From assembly GCA_012295275.1 (NCBI GenBank), contig CM022665.1:1156952-1216951 (forward strand): a DNA stretch of 60,000 nucleotides, read 5' to 3'. This DNA comes from Chrysomallon squamiferum. Its lineage: Eukaryota; Mollusca; Gastropoda; Neomphalida; Peltospiridae. This document shows, piece by piece, positions 1 through 11,053 of this stretch. Under the pieces are notes generated by a model, which was given only the letters and a program-made list of their open reading frames with translations, was not told the origin of the DNA and made no database searches. Positions within the stretch are counted from its first letter, which is position 1. Each line of letters starts with the position of its first letter. Both the position numbers and the translations under genes were made by a program.

Positions 1-188
1 TACTAGTACTATACTATTACTGCTGCTGCTCACTGTTACTACTAGTACTATACTATTACTGTTACTGCTGCTGCTCACTGTTACTACTAGTACTATACTA
101 TTACTGCTGCTGCTCACTGTTACTACTAGTACTATACTATTACTGCTGCTGCTCACTGTTACTACTAGTACTATACTATTACTGCTGC
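1..188. repeat. 39-bp minisatellite (TACTAGTACTATACTATTAC... units)
   Basis: A tandem array of about 39-bp units beginning TACTAGTACTATACTATTAC and ending in TGCTGCTGCTCACTGTTAC runs from the window edge to about position 188. One unit is 6 bp longer (an extra ACTGTT). The units are otherwise nearly identical, so the array is young or homogenised. It probably continues left of the window. Confidence 0.9.
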
Positions 189-416
189 GCTTTTCTGTTC
201 CAAAATTTTCACCACAAAGCAGTAGGATTCTTCCCGGGCAAATATAAAATATTAAATTTCAAATAATGTCGTAAAAAATAATTGTTATAAAATAAAATAG
301 GTTTACATGCTAGAAATCCTTTCACTATTTTAAATCAAGTTACGTTTACAAACAAACCGAGGAACGGAAAGTACTGAACAATTACTTTACAAGATAGTTA
401 TTTTAAATCTGCTTAC

Positions 417-636
417 GTTTACAAATGATGTTTGTCCATGTGTTGTTTCGTTGACAGGTAACAGTAGTAATGTTATTTTCGGCTACAAATCCAGGTCGAC
501 ACTGGTATTTTAAGACTGTTTTGTACTCTGTTGAAACTGTTTGGTTGTCAAACAACTGAATGCTGTTTGGTACCACAGGAGGTTTTGGACACACTGGTTC
601 TGAAACAGTAATAATAAGAACAGCAGTAGCAGTAGC

Positions 637-691
<55 letters not shown>

Positions 692-712
692 TAATAATAA
701 TAATAAAAATAA

Positions 713-759
<47 letters not shown>

Positions 760-762
760 TAA

Positions 763-805
<43 letters not shown>

Positions 806-1415
806 GAGGCTGTGGAGTAGGAGCAGTAATAGTTACAGTGACTGTCTCAATGAAAATATTGGAGTAGTATTTATATTAGTAATATTAGTAGAAATAGCAT
901 AAGAAATATTAACATTCCTAGAAAATATAGTAAAACTTAGCAGTAACAGTAGTAGTGGTTATTGTAGTAATAACTGTAGTAGAAGTAATATAAATAATCA
1001 GGTTGTTTTATTATCCTGTGACAGGACTGGGGTTGTAAACGGAAGAAAAGTAAATTACGAAAGGCCTGTTGGATTGTTTCACAATTGTGAAATAAACAGG
1101 AGAGAGTAAGAAATGTATATGATTTTCTTACTTTCACAGCCGTCATTACTCCACTGGTTGTCTCTGATACAAGATACTGTGTAACCAAATTTAGGAAAAG
1201 TGCCGTCATGACATGTGAATGGTAGTTTCGATCCCACTGGCCACAGATGGTTTCCAGCGATTTTCACTATGGCATTGTTAACTCGGGGTATGTGACAAAC
1301 TAAAGAGACAAAACAAGCGAATCGGTTCTTAAAGGCAGGAATCCGTGTGTACCCTAGTTAGTGCTGAGAAAATATATACTGCGCTAACAGAAATTTAAAA
1401 AAAAAAAAATTGAAA

Positions 1416-1455
<40 letters not shown>

Positions 1456-3157
1456 AAAGAAAAAAAAAAATAAAGTAATTCGCAAACAGATTTAATTGAA
1501 CTGTTATCGATTTTCTGTGTTATAACTGGATTTCCATAATACAGGATTTATTTTGTTATTGCTGTTAATAATTACAAGTTAATATCATGATTATATGCGA
1601 ATAATAATAATAATAGTAATACTATTCTGTACTACCTATACCTTTTCCTTTTACATCAGTGTCACATCCTTCGATTAATGATGGACGTGTGTAGATATCA
1701 AAAGACAAACGCTGAAAAAAAGGAAAAGCAAAGAACTTGTGAAATAACATATTGAAATTGTTAATGATATTTGACCATTATTATTGTGCCTATGATGTAT
1801 AGTTATCTTTTTTCTATACTTTTTTCTATACTTTTTTCATTCCTTTGGTGTTGTTTGTTTAACAGAATTCATTCCCATTGTCTTCTTTACCTCACATATT
1901 TTACTTAGAAACATCTCTATAAAAATATAGCTACTTAGGAAGAATAAAGCTCTGAGACGACAGCAAAGTAGAAAATGCAAATATTGAACTCAGTAACAAA
2001 AGAACTATTTAATTTTGCTGCACGTTTGCCTTACATTTCGTTTTCGTTTTCATATCAATAATTTTCTTTTCGCACTACTCTGTAAAAATCATATATGTAT
2101 ATATAGAACGAAATTTATGTTGTATAAAACACTATATTCTTTGTTTATAGCAAGTATTTTCTTTATGAGCATATATTTTAAATATGTTTTAAACAACGAA
2201 TGTTTTTAATGTTTTCTGTCGCTTGTTATAATGCTGTTAACATACAAACGGAAATTCTAAAATATCTTTTCACTGAATAAGTGGTTTTCTCTAATGCTTA
2301 CATTTAATTGTTGTGTACAAAAAGCAAGCATAATAATAATAATAATAATAATAAACTGCTCGTCACTAATGAACGGGTGGATATAGATGAAGAACAATGC
2401 TTACAATCTTGTTCAGTGTGTCTGTTAAGCAGTTTTCTGTTCGATCCGTTGTGATAATATTTAAAATTGAAATTTTAGTCAAAGAGGACGAAGACAGCCA
2501 TAATCGTTTACAGTTCGAATTTGTTTTCTAATTTTTGTATATTTTGTCATGCATAACTTTAATACGTTTTCCACATTTATTTTATTTTATTTTATTTTTG
2601 TTATTGTTGATGTGGTTTCGCATTTATTTATTCATTTAATTGGTGTTCTGTTTTCAAAAAATATAAATTTTAAAGTTATTTCGTCAAAATAGCTTCAGAA
2701 GAGTGAAAATGAAAGCAAGTATGCAGGAAAGAAAGACTATATTATATTTTTTATGTGTTTATGTATCTGTGTGCTTTAATATGTGAACATCAAGTATTCT
2801 TAAACGATTATTATCTGAGACAAACATATACAGGAAATATAATATTACAATATTACTCCACAGTTTTACCTGTTGTAAATCTGATCTGTCCATAAAAAAC
2901 ACATTTCGTGCATTTTCGATATCTGCAGACTTCGTGATACTGTTTTCATAGTTCAGTTCACACTCTAAAGTATATTTTACGAAGTTCACAGACAAACAGG
3001 ATGGGACTTTCAAACAAGTTGCTCCACAAGAATACAAAGCTGAATGTTGTAAGGTCACAAAGGTGTGACCTTTAAGACGAGCGTTTTTCAGTATCGCACT
3101 CACAGCGCCAGTCCAGAGAAAAGCGACGAAAAATAAAAATGTTTTGACGGTCGACAT
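417..3157 (-). CDS. Secreted PAN/apple plus sushi (CCP) protein, 5' part; continues off left end
   Basis: Exons, in order of translation: 2857-3157, 1132-1299, 417-599. The first starts at an ATG followed by a hydrophobic signal peptide (MSTVKTFLFFVAFLWTGAVS), then a PAN/apple-like module with the SCGATC, PSC and LEC cysteines. The second and third each encode one complete sushi module with four cysteines and the late Trp (QWSNDGC; TWTNIIC). Exons 2 and 3 have symmetric 1-1 phase, typical of shuffled CCP modules. The last donor (C|GTAAGC at 417) shows that the gene goes on leftwards, but no further exon is visible before the window edge. The first exon joins in frame if the donor GGA|GTAATA is used; CAG|GTAAAA 13 nt earlier would shift the frame. 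The likely role is an extracellular binding or adhesion protein, possibly in innate recognition. Ligand and paralogue are unknown. Confidence 0.8.
600..1131. repeat. (TAA)n-rich intron of the PAN-sushi gene
   Basis: Intron 2 of the PAN-sushi gene. Positions about 637-806 are nearly pure TAA repeats interrupted by AAAATAAAA. The rest is low-complexity and non-coding. Confidence 0.85.
1300..2856. other. Intron 1 of the PAN-sushi gene
   Basis: AT-rich intron with a (GAAA)n tract near 1417-1455 and a short (TAA)n tract near 2331-2354. I see no additional sushi exon in it on the minus strand. Confidence 0.7.
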
Positions 3158-4854
3158 GTTCTGGTCTAGTGATGTCTATCTGACTGATGGAAATGATCTT
3201 GTGACTGCTATTTATTAAAAGTTACTGATTTATTTGCTAATATACTGAACAAAAAAGTTATTTACATAATTAAATTTATTATTTCTATTATTATTATTAA
3301 TATTATGGAGATAGAGACAAGAAAGAGAGAAAAAGAAAGCTAAATATGATCATAGTAAGTAAGAGAAAAGACTAGAAAACGTTTATCTGTAAAAAGAAAT
3401 AATTAATTCGTCTCAGTATATCTCAGTGAATCACACTTTGTGCTTTCTCGTAATCATCTTGAATTCAGTGAATTTTATCCACGAAAATAATTTTGGTTAA
3501 AGTTGTTTTATTAAGACGCAGAGAGACAGACAGATATATAGAGAGACAAAAAGACAGAAAGACAGATCGACAGACCGACATGCAGAGAGAAAGACAGATA
3601 GACAGATAAATAGAGAGACAGACAGATACATGTTTTATTTGAAAATCATTTAATAACATAAATAAAATGATAAAATTATCTCTGATCAAAACGAGACGTA
3701 TATTTGTTGCTGAGTATTCTTCTTTTTTTCTTCTTTTTTCTTCTTTTAATTATATCTGTTATTATTTTATTTATTTTTCTCTAAGTGACATCTTTCATCT
3801 GAAATACAAAGTATCTTTTCTGCAGTACAACGTTCATAATTTCATCAAAATTCTACATTTTTGTATCATTTTTCTATTATTTACTTTTCTTGTGCGGCAT
3901 TAAAAATAAATAGTCTGTCATAAAAGGACATGAACTAAAGTGATAAAAGCGTGATGTTAGTCAGTTTTGTTTTGTTTTTCTTTAAGATCAAATATTGGTT
4001 TTTCAGTTCACATAAGAAGTTAATAAGTACTTCTTTATTCACTTGTTATTGATTATGTACGTAACAAAAAGTTTCTATAGTATGTTCTAGGAAAAGGTCA
4101 GAAATATGTATTAATAATTCAAAAATTTAAGTGGGAAATGTAAAGAGTATATAAAAACATTAAGCATAAACATAGCTGTTTACTTGTTTTACTCGTTTCT
4201 TGTCCAAGAGATGATGCAGGAATATAGCGAAATATATTTGTGTCATGTTAAATTGTACCTGTGATGTTGTGAACATAATAATCAACAATTTGTATACATG
4301 CTTGCAGTTATTTTCTACCTTTTTCGATCAAACCTTTGCTAATAATTAAGTATAACAGTAACTTTATTTATATGTAAATTTATCTTTTTTTGTTATACCT
4401 GCGAATTTGATAAATAAACAAATCAACAAAGAATAATTAATATATTACTTCAAAGGTTCACACAAAAATAAGACAAAAATATCAGCCCGAAGAATGTTAT
4501 AGTCATTATTATCATTCTTGATTATTAGCAGATATTAATGTTCGTAAAAAAGACAATAACTTCGAAATATACACAAAGTTTTCTACATTTTATCTTTCCA
4601 GTATTATAATAATAATAGTGCTAAAATGATGTTCATGGCAAACTGAGCCTCCATTTTTCAAGTTGCATATTTTAATTTACCTAATCCCAGTATTTAAAAG
4701 AAATATAATATTACAAAATGAAATTATTTTCAGATAAAAATACTGTCACTTAATATTTGTCTCTAGAACAATGTAGTTACATAACTTATAATGTGACGTC
4801 ATAAACAAAACGTCAGTTCGTTCTTACTGAATGAAACTCGTGTTATAAATCTAA
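3158..4854. other. Divergent intergenic region
   Basis: About 1.7 kb between the PAN-sushi gene (minus) and the 253-residue gene (plus), so it should hold both promoters. It contains a purine-rich GACAGA/GAGAGA tract (about 3520-3630) and a perfect CRE at 4794-4801. No coding region is recognised. Confidence 0.7.
4794..4801 (+). promoter_or_regulatory. Perfect CRE palindrome TGACGTCA
   Basis: The full 8-bp CREB/ATF/CREM consensus lies 54 bp before the ATG of the 253-residue gene, with an ACGTCA half-site near 4811. The position suits a proximal promoter element; function is inferred from the motif alone. Confidence 0.45.
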
Positions 4855-5114
4855 ATGGATGTATATCACCCAGACAGAAGCTCGTTGTCAAAACTCTATC
4901 GATGGAAGGGACTGTATGAAAATTACGTTTTCGGAGGAGATGTAGAAAAAAGTAAGAAAGCTATTATAATTATTAAAAACTAACATTTTCTCGTCAGCCG
5001 TTCTACAATATTAATCATGCTGTTCAACAAATTATTAATTGTTAATTATCAAGATTAAAGACTCCTTACCATGCCTGTAATTCCTTTATTGTCTCGTTCT
5101 CACTATTTCCAGAA

Positions 5115-5146
<32 letters not shown>

Positions 5147-5272
5147 ACATTTTAAACACATATAGATATATAGATTGGATAGATAGATAGATATAAAACA
5201 AATAATTTGGAATTATTACTATAAAATACTTAAATCCTGGTAAATTGGTGATGAAACACACGTGTATGTGTG

Positions 5273-5334
<62 letters not shown>

Positions 5335-5995
5335 TGTCGAAAACCAGTTCACAAAGTTAACAACGCATATGGCCACCATTTGTGTCGATGCAGGCCTGGA
5401 ACTGTCGCCTCACAGAGTCTATCAAACTTGAAAATTGCTCACGTCATCCTATTTATGCATGGACAGCAATGTTACAGTATGCTTAAGCAAGACAACACTA
5501 AACCTCACGTTGGCCGAGTGGTAAGGACAACAGAACATTGATGTGTACGGTGGCCTGCAGTCGAGCACGTTTGGGATGAGATGCAGCGTCATGTACGTCC
5601 ACTGCCGGTGACGTTGGAGGTGCTGGGTCAGACATTAGTCCTGATCTACAACGGTATTTCCAGGGCGTTCTTCAATAATCTGGTAGACTCTACATCGACA
5701 CAAGCACGCGCACTATTAATTATATGAACTGCTTTTCCCCTCATTTGTCTTTCATCAGCAATACCAGTGTACTGACGGATGCTGTGACATTTCAAATGAA
5801 CTGACGTTTTGCGGAATTGCCTAATAAACAATGCTATCTAAATATTTTATCGTTTTATGTCTTGACATTATCAACATGATTACCATACAGTTACTTTTTT
5901 CCGCTAAAGTACATATATATATATATAATCCATGAAATATAGTCTGTGATTATATATATATATTCCCTAAAACACACACACACACACACATAACG

Positions 5996-6039
<44 letters not shown>

Positions 6040-7198
6040 AATAAGAAATGTTTGATCCCATATTTTAAACTGAAATAGAATCTTTAAAATATGATGTATT
6101 AGTTTGAATATATGTGACTCCGTAATTTATATATTCCCATTTATGTTCACAATATTTTTATTACGCGGCGAAACAATTATTTTTAACTTCTCTCTGCACT
6201 TTTGTAAACATACATCTGGGGCTTCGTATTGTAATATAGGAAACAATTTGGGTTTTTTTGGGGGGGTTTCTGGGAAATAAACCACATTAAATTACTTTAT
6301 TAATATGTTTAAGTACTTACTTATATACTTACTTATCACCATCACGAAAAAAGCAACAGGCAGAACTTGTACTAAACGACAGATATACGAGGATGTTTAA
6401 AGGTTTCTCACTCTAGCCCTGGTCACATCTCAGCGTGGTATTTAGGCTTCAAACTAACTAAATGTGTGAACGCATTTCTAATCTGCTGTTTAATATTAAA
6501 AAGATTAATTTTGAATCTGTTTCTTCGTTTCAGGAAAGCAGCAAGTAGACTATGTTGAGAAACTTTTCCGGCCCTATGGCGTCGTCTACAGAAAAAGAGG
6601 TGGGTTTTTCCCTGAACTCTACAACAGAAGGTATTGTAAAAGACTTAAAAGGGACGCTCCTATCGATATCTCTGCCGTCCATTTTATACAACCTATTCCT
6701 TTTGTTCAAGATTACCTAAGGAAACCTAATGTTCAGGAAAGATTTGTGGACCTATATCACAGAGAGGAAATGTTGTTAAACAGAGATGAATCCGTTGCCA
6801 TCATACCTAAAATTAAAACAGTAATACAGTTTCGTAAAGCACCGAAACCAGCAGAGCCAGTAGACTTAGATTATATCATGAAAAACAGTAGTGTGTATAG
6901 AGAGTATGACCTTGATATTTCCGGTGCCAAAACGAAAAAATTTTATGAGAATAATTTCCCATCTCTTGCGAAAAAAGTGCCCCATGAAAAGTTGCATGCA
7001 CCAACCAAACGCCAAATTGCAGTCAAAAAAGACAATGATTATCTGTCTGCAAGACGAAAACAAATCTCTAACAGAATTAAAAATCTTAATGGTACACTGG
7101 CAGAGCTCGAAAGACAAACTTCGGATACGTTTCTTACTGTGTTAAGAAGTGAAGAATTCGAGCCACAGAACTGGCCGTGGAATGAAAATGTGTATTAA
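4855..7198 (+). CDS. Uncharacterised charged 253-residue protein, two exons
   Basis: Exon 1 is 4855-4951 (MDVYHPDRSSLSKLYRWKG...), and exon 2 is 6534-7198, ending in TAA. The junction is phase 1 with donor A|GTAAGA and acceptor TTTCAG, and it joins in frame to give 253 residues. The protein is rich in Lys, Arg, Tyr and Asn. It has no signal peptide, membrane segment or cysteine cluster. It shows a basic stretch (GVVYRKRGG, NRRYCKRLKR, about residues 48-67) and a predicted C-terminal helix (about 200-240) of coiled-coil character (KQISNRIKNLNGTLAELERQ), ending EPQNWPWNENVY. AATAAA signals follow within 50 bp of the stop. I do not recognise the family. Small, basic, Tyr/Asn-rich proteins like this are common among axonemal microtubule-associated proteins; together with the CRE this is only a hint. 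Confidence 0.75.
5149..5246 (+). repeat. Dispersed repeat, copy 1
   Basis: A CA tract is followed by CACATTTTAAA, an ATAGATAG-rich stretch, and a conserved tail that starts AAAACAAATAATTTGG and ends ATCCTGGTAAATT. The same arrangement recurs at 38326-38410 on the same strand, with few substitutions in the roughly 55-bp tail. Confidence 0.7.
5344..5728 (+). pseudogene. Tc1/mariner-like transposase fragment (C-terminal), dead
   Basis: In one frame the translation shows LKQDNTKPHVGRV, matching the QDN.RPH block around the second catalytic Asp of Tc1-type transposases. A TGA stop follows at 5539-5541. The frame then resumes with WPAVEHVWDEMQ, matching the WPARSPDLNPIEHLWDE block but lacking about eight residues, including the third catalytic acidic residue. 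It ends with an NGI...FFNNLVDS segment typical of the family C-terminus. The nonsense codon plus deletion show it is inactive. I did not find clear terminal inverted repeats. Confidence 0.8.
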
Positions 7199-7660
7199 AT
7201 TGTTAATACAATTGTTTAATTTTGAAAACAAAAAAAATAAATAAAAACATATAAAAGAAGAAAAAGAAGAAAAAGAAAAAAGAAAAATAATGTAATTTAA
7301 CACCAATAACTTTATTATTTTTATTTATTTTATTTTATTAGGTTTTGTTTTGTTCTTTTATTGAATTTTGTTTTATAAAAAATAGTTGAAGTGCTTAAAA
7401 TATTTATAAGTTTTCTAAGTATTTTTTCTTTTTATAGTTTTAATTTTACACGGATGCCATGTTTTAGATTAAGTGTAGTTATAATATAAATATTTAATTT
7501 TGGTAAATTGTTATAATTTGTTTATATTTATTATAATCCATAAATATCAGTTATATTATCAAATTATTTTATTGTTATTTTTTATTTATTATTTCTGCTT
7601 AAAAATGTATTAATGAAAAAATGTTTGTTTATTTATTTATTTATTTATTTATTTATTTTA

Positions 7661-7711
<51 letters not shown>

Positions 7712-7899
7712 GTTTTTGTTTTGTTTTTCCTTTTTTGTCATTTATTTCTTTTGTTTGATTTTTTCATTAATTTATTTATTTTTTACGTTTTTTAAATATT
7801 CAAATTAACATATTTGTATATAAAGATATGTTATCTGTTTCTACAGATTTTTTAGAAAATGACTTGTTAGTTGTTAATTTTGGTTGTTTGTTTGCTTAT

Positions 7900-7931
<32 letters not shown>

Positions 7932-8062
7932 GCATTTATACTATACCAAAAATTATTATTAATTATAATTAATTTTTTTTATCAGAATGTATAAATTTAA
8001 GATTCTGGTTTTTGGTCAGCTTTAACTGTAGTTTCTTTAAATTTAGAACTGTTATAATTTAA

Positions 8063-8096
<34 letters not shown>

Positions 8097-8541
8097 AATA
8101 ATAAAAAGTATTATGTTATATGAGTATTTCGAATGGTTTCTTTTGCAATTTACAGTGTTTGTTTACTTATTTATATATTTTTTTAACATGAATAAATAAT
8201 CACATTATAAAATCATATGACTTTATTTGCCAGAGATGTAACAGAAATACATTAAATTTACAATTTGATGTATTATATTAAAAAGACTGATTCTCTAAAA
8301 CAGAAACAGAAGTTATCATAGAAATATTATATTCTCTGTAACATTAAACAAATAATGCATCAGCTGAATAAGGCATTTTTAAAAATGTTCGTGGCAAAAC
8401 AACTGAGTTTTTAAACTGTAAAGAAGACAGCGAATACTAAGATAATTATAAAGTTCAAAGCTGAAAGGTGTCTTTCACTTGACGAAGCTGCTTTGGGCTT
8501 TATAAACGTTATTCTGCCTTCAAGTCCTATGGTTATTGGAC
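7199..8541. other. Convergent intergenic region
   Basis: Between the 253-residue gene and the nucleotidase gene, converging. Very AT-rich, with TTTA and TTA tracts (7623-7712, 7904-7931) and a poly-T run (8062-8089). It includes the 3' untranslated regions of both genes. No coding sequence is recognised. Confidence 0.75.
8222..8227 (-). terminator. Poly(A) signal of the 5'-nucleotidase gene
   Basis: AATAAA on the minus strand, about 315 nt after the nucleotidase stop codon. It is a plausible cleavage signal, though this AT-rich DNA has many such hexamers. Confidence 0.4.
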
Positions 8542-8617
8542 TCATCTTTTTATGTGTTGCCTCAATATGTCAGAGTCCAGATAACCTGTAACGAAAGGAA
8601 AATAAATCAGTAAATCC

Positions 8618-8673
<56 letters not shown>

Positions 8674-10512
8674 GTCTATCTATCTATCTATATCTATCCA
8701 TCCATCTATCTGTCTATCTATACATCTTTGTGTCTATCTATCTATCTATCTATCTAGCTAGCTAGCTAGCTAGCTATTTATCTGTCTATCTATCTTTATT
8801 GTTCGAGGGATGTTTTATTCATTATTATTGGCAAAATACAAGACGAGTATAAGTATTTGAAATTCTGTATAATCTGTAACTATTTCAAAACGAAGAATTC
8901 CATTTATTGATATTTTGTTTGTTTTCGATTCCTTTAATAGTTCATTTCGATTACAAGTGCGATTTCGCTGTTCTCTTCTGTCATGACTGATCAGGAATCG
9001 TTGTTCAAATTTGTAAAATATTGTGAAGTATAAGCCCGCTGCGACACACTTTTAATTTAGTTTAGTGCTAATTTATTTGCATTTATTGCTTACGAACTGT
9101 AATACCTTAATTTCGCTGAACGTTTGCTAAAGTCCACACGCGTCCTTTTACAATAACGAATCTTAATTTATTTTTATCAGCCGGAAACAGTTATAATAAT
9201 TGTATTTTACAGAGAATACTAATACAGTAGTATTTATCTAGTGTTGCATAATGAATTATAATAGTCTTGTATGTAAAATGAGTCTACGCAATACATGTCA
9301 GGCCACATACAAAGAGGCTCTATGGCGCTGTGTTGTGTATCTACATACATTACCTGTAGGAGCTGTTTTTATTCTGTTTTCTTTGATGACTGTGTAACCA
9401 TCTCCGCCATTAGATGTGAAGTCTGGAATAATGATGTCGTAGATTTCGTTCATTTTGAGAGGTTCGTACTGAGGGAAGTCGCACTTCGTACATTTCACTT
9501 TGACTTCAACGACTCTATTTCCTACAGGCTTGCTAAGGTCATAGACCACCTTCAAACCTGAAAATTAACACTTCGATGTCATTATTATTTCTCTCTCTCG
9601 ATTTGATGAATATATAGGTCAGTGTTTCGGTTACTAAATGACGTTACGAAGAATACAGAATGACGTTTACGTTAATAACCGTCATGTTTCTTAAGTTATC
9701 GTCATAATTTATTTTTGGCAAAGATATTTTTCTTATTAAATATCTTTCATTTAAAAATACATCTCGCCTATCTTTACAGATCCTCATAAATAAGGTTTGC
9801 GCGATGTGACGTATGTTTTAACTAATACGTTACTAAACACTAATAATAACAGATGATAATAATATAATAGTGCCTGAAATTTGAAGGAATCCACCAAAAA
9901 GATCGCTTTCCTCGTTATCAGAATATTTGTGAACACTGTGTTCCAGAGCAGCCACGATATATTTTCCTTTCAGCCGAATTCTCTCAATGGTATTTCTAAA
10001 AGGAAGAACTTGCAATATTGATTCCATAGTAATATTACCTGAAAAATAAAATAATAATATTAATAAAATAATAAAAAATTTAAATAAATAATAAATCAAT
10101 AGTTATATGTGTGTATGAACGTGCGTCTGTGTGTGACTGTATGAGTGTCGTCATAATCATCATCATCTCTCTCTCTCTCTCTCTGTGCGTGTGTGATTAT
10201 TATTATTATTATTATTATCCTTATCATCATCATCATCGTCCTCATCATCATAATGTATGAATATTTACAGATAAACAAATAGAGGTGTTTTAATTTATTC
10301 TCTGCAGCTGTTAACGTAAGCTACAGGTGTTTGTTACTGATTTTGTTTTAACTGAACGACTTACCAGGCTCAATGGAATCTCGAATTCCACCTCCATTCA
10401 TTAAAGCAATGGCAATAGTACTCCAGTGGTCTTTATCAGGGCGAGAAGATTTCATGTAAAAATCAACCAGACCGTCTGTGATGAAGTTACCTAAACATAA
10501 TAATAATAATAA

Positions 10513-10553
<41 letters not shown>

Positions 10554-11009
10554 GTCTATCTATCTGTTTGTCTTTCTGTTTATCTGTCTCTCTCTCTATC
10601 TATCTATCCTTTGCATTCATTTTCGAATAATTTCATTAATAAATGTGTCATATTGTTTTCCACTATGTTATATTCTCTCAATTTTATAATAAACAACATG
10701 CATATGGTCGAGGTGTGTACAGATTTGTGTCTGTATTTTTCTTTTCTTTATTATATGTAGTATACGGCACAGATTATTATAATATTAATAATTAAATTAA
10801 ATATATAGCAAAATATGTCACACACTGAAATAAAAATTATACCCAAGTTGCATTCTACACGTCGGCAATATTCTATATCTCCTTGTAGCAATACGTTAGT
10901 ACTGCCAACCTTTACTTTCGCTTTTTCGTTAACACCTTCTTTCCATGGCTCTAACTTGTTCAGTGTATCTTGATCTAAACAGAACAGATATAGTAAGTGG
11001 CAAAAGAAT

Positions 11010-11053
<44 letters not shown>

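Larger units (their letters stand above)
4952..6533. other. Intron of the 253-residue gene
   Basis: Holds (CA)n at 5117-5148, a GATA tract, (TG)n at 5275-5335, a dead Tc1-like fragment, and paired (CA)n/(TG)n near 5972-6037. No other coding sequence is recognised. Confidence 0.75.

Noticed and set aside
5245-5343. Open frame rich in Cys-Val through a TG repeat
   Set aside because: It is the translation of a (TG)n microsatellite joined to the Tc1 remnant.
5507-5590. tRNA-like A box (TGGCCGAGTGGT) suggesting a tRNA-Ser/Leu gene or SINE head
   Set aside because: It lies in the reading frame of the Tc1 remnant (KPHVGRVVRT), has no matching B box at the right distance and no foldable acceptor stem.
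8620-8800. TCTA tandem units as a CRISPR-like array
   Set aside because: Simple tetranucleotide repeat with no spacers; a eukaryotic microsatellite.
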